Assembly (NCBI GenBank): GCA_934555865.1
Contig: CAKTFI010000058.1
Span: forward strand, 1-6,469
Origin: an uncultured Christensenellaceae bacterium
GTDB lineage: Bacteria > Bacillota > Clostridia > Christensenellales > Christensenellaceae
Direction: 5' to 3'
Length of the DNA stretch: 6,469 bases
The notes under the pieces are model-generated. The model had not been told where the DNA came from. It did not search any database and saw nothing but the letters and a program-made list of their open reading frames with translations. This document shows, one piece after another, positions 6,170-6,469 of this stretch. Both the position numbers and the translations under genes were made by a program. Every line of letters begins with the position of its first letter. The stretch's first letter is position 1.

Positions 6170-6448
6170 ATGTATGGGATTTTGGCATTCAGCGCGATTC
6201 TTTGGGTATTTCTGGATCGTGCAAAGAAACTCTGGGCGCAGTTCCGCTGGGGGAAATGGGTCACGACGCTGGTTTCGGCGGCCGCGGGGCTGCTGTTGGC
6301 GTTTGCCTATGGATTGGACCTGCTGCTCGCGACAGGGCTCACCGAGGGCGTGACCTGGGGCGGACAGGTCTTTGCGGGATTGGCGGTGGCGGCAGGCTCC
6401 TCCTGCATCCACGAGGTGCTGGACAAAGTGCAAAGGCAGGGAGAATGA
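6170..6448 (+). CDS. Small holin-like membrane protein
   Basis: A 92-residue protein with three predicted membrane segments: about 1-15, 31-49 and 64-80. A basic loop (DRAKKLWAQFRWGK) follows the first, a short acidic loop the second, and a charged C-terminal tail (EVLDKVQRQGE) the third. Size and topology fit small phage holins, which pore the membrane to let a signal-less endolysin reach the wall. The SSCIHEVLDK end resembles, from memory, the (S)xN(F/V)(V/I)HDL end of small membrane proteins in Firmicute phages. AAAGGAG (6155-6161) precedes ATG 6170 by 8 bases. Its stop overlaps the next gene's start. Membrane nature is clear; holin function is inferred from the neighbouring endolysin and remains untested. 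Confidence 0.75.
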   Translation: MYGILAFSAILWVFLDRAKKLWAQFRWGKWVTTLVSAAAGLLLAFAYGLDLLLATGLTEGVTWGGQVFAGLAVAAGSSCIHEVLDKVQRQGE

Positions 6449-6469
6449 TGAACGAAGCGATCATTGTGG
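6445..6469 (+). CDS. Start of a further operon gene (cut by window end)
   Basis: A doubled ATG (6445 and 6448) overlaps the TGA stop of the preceding gene (6446-6448) in an ATGA arrangement, which implies translational coupling. Only MMNEAIIV can be read, with a hydrophobic turn that could begin another small membrane protein such as a second holin-like subunit. AGGGAG (6438-6443) lies 1 to 4 bases away, closer than usual. Product unknown. Confidence 0.5.

Overview
The window looks like chromosome from a GC-rich anaerobic Firmicute (class Clostridia). The evidence is a monomeric [FeFe]-hydrogenase, strong AGGAGG-type ribosome binding sites, sigma-A-like promoters in AT-rich gaps, and a Firmicute-phage-type sigma-like regulator. 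I cannot name the genus. No tRNA, rRNA, CRISPR array, transposase or integrase is visible.

Left part (1-3870), metabolism, all on the + strand. The 3' end of an [FeFe]-hydrogenase gene (ferredoxin-like clusters plus the three H-cluster motifs, group B-like variants) ends at a strong terminator. Two tandem paralogues of the polyol-specific long-chain dehydrogenase family follow, closest in layout to mannitol-1-phosphate 5-dehydrogenase (MtlD). Each has its own predicted promoter. Both have lost several MtlD hallmarks: the acidic NAD-selecting residue after beta-2, the CEN and VDRIVP motifs, and the histidine of the K-x4-N-x2-H site. They are probably not ordinary mannitol-phosphate enzymes. 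A hairpin that can terminate in both directions closes the block.

Right part (4003-6469), a compact phage-derived module. An XRE/Cro-type repressor gene on the - strand faces away from a + strand run: a DUF1492-type sigma-70-region-4-like regulator, an N-acetylmuramoyl-L-alanine amidase with a two-repeat wall-binding tail (endolysin type, no signal peptide), a small charged protein, a three-helix holin-like membrane protein, and the first codons of another gene joined by an ATGA overlap. The 223-bp divergent control region holds a near-consensus promoter for the repressor whose -35 box overlaps a 17-bp palindrome. It also holds a + promoter whose spacer contains a related short palindrome. 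This is a lysogeny-like switch placed directly before lysis genes.

The right-hand module is the most interesting part. Regulator, sigma-like activator, endolysin and holin are packed together with no visible head, tail or replication genes. It could be the edge of a prophage with an unusual gene order, a decayed prophage, or a domesticated lysis/export cassette. Only the sequence beyond 6469 can separate these.
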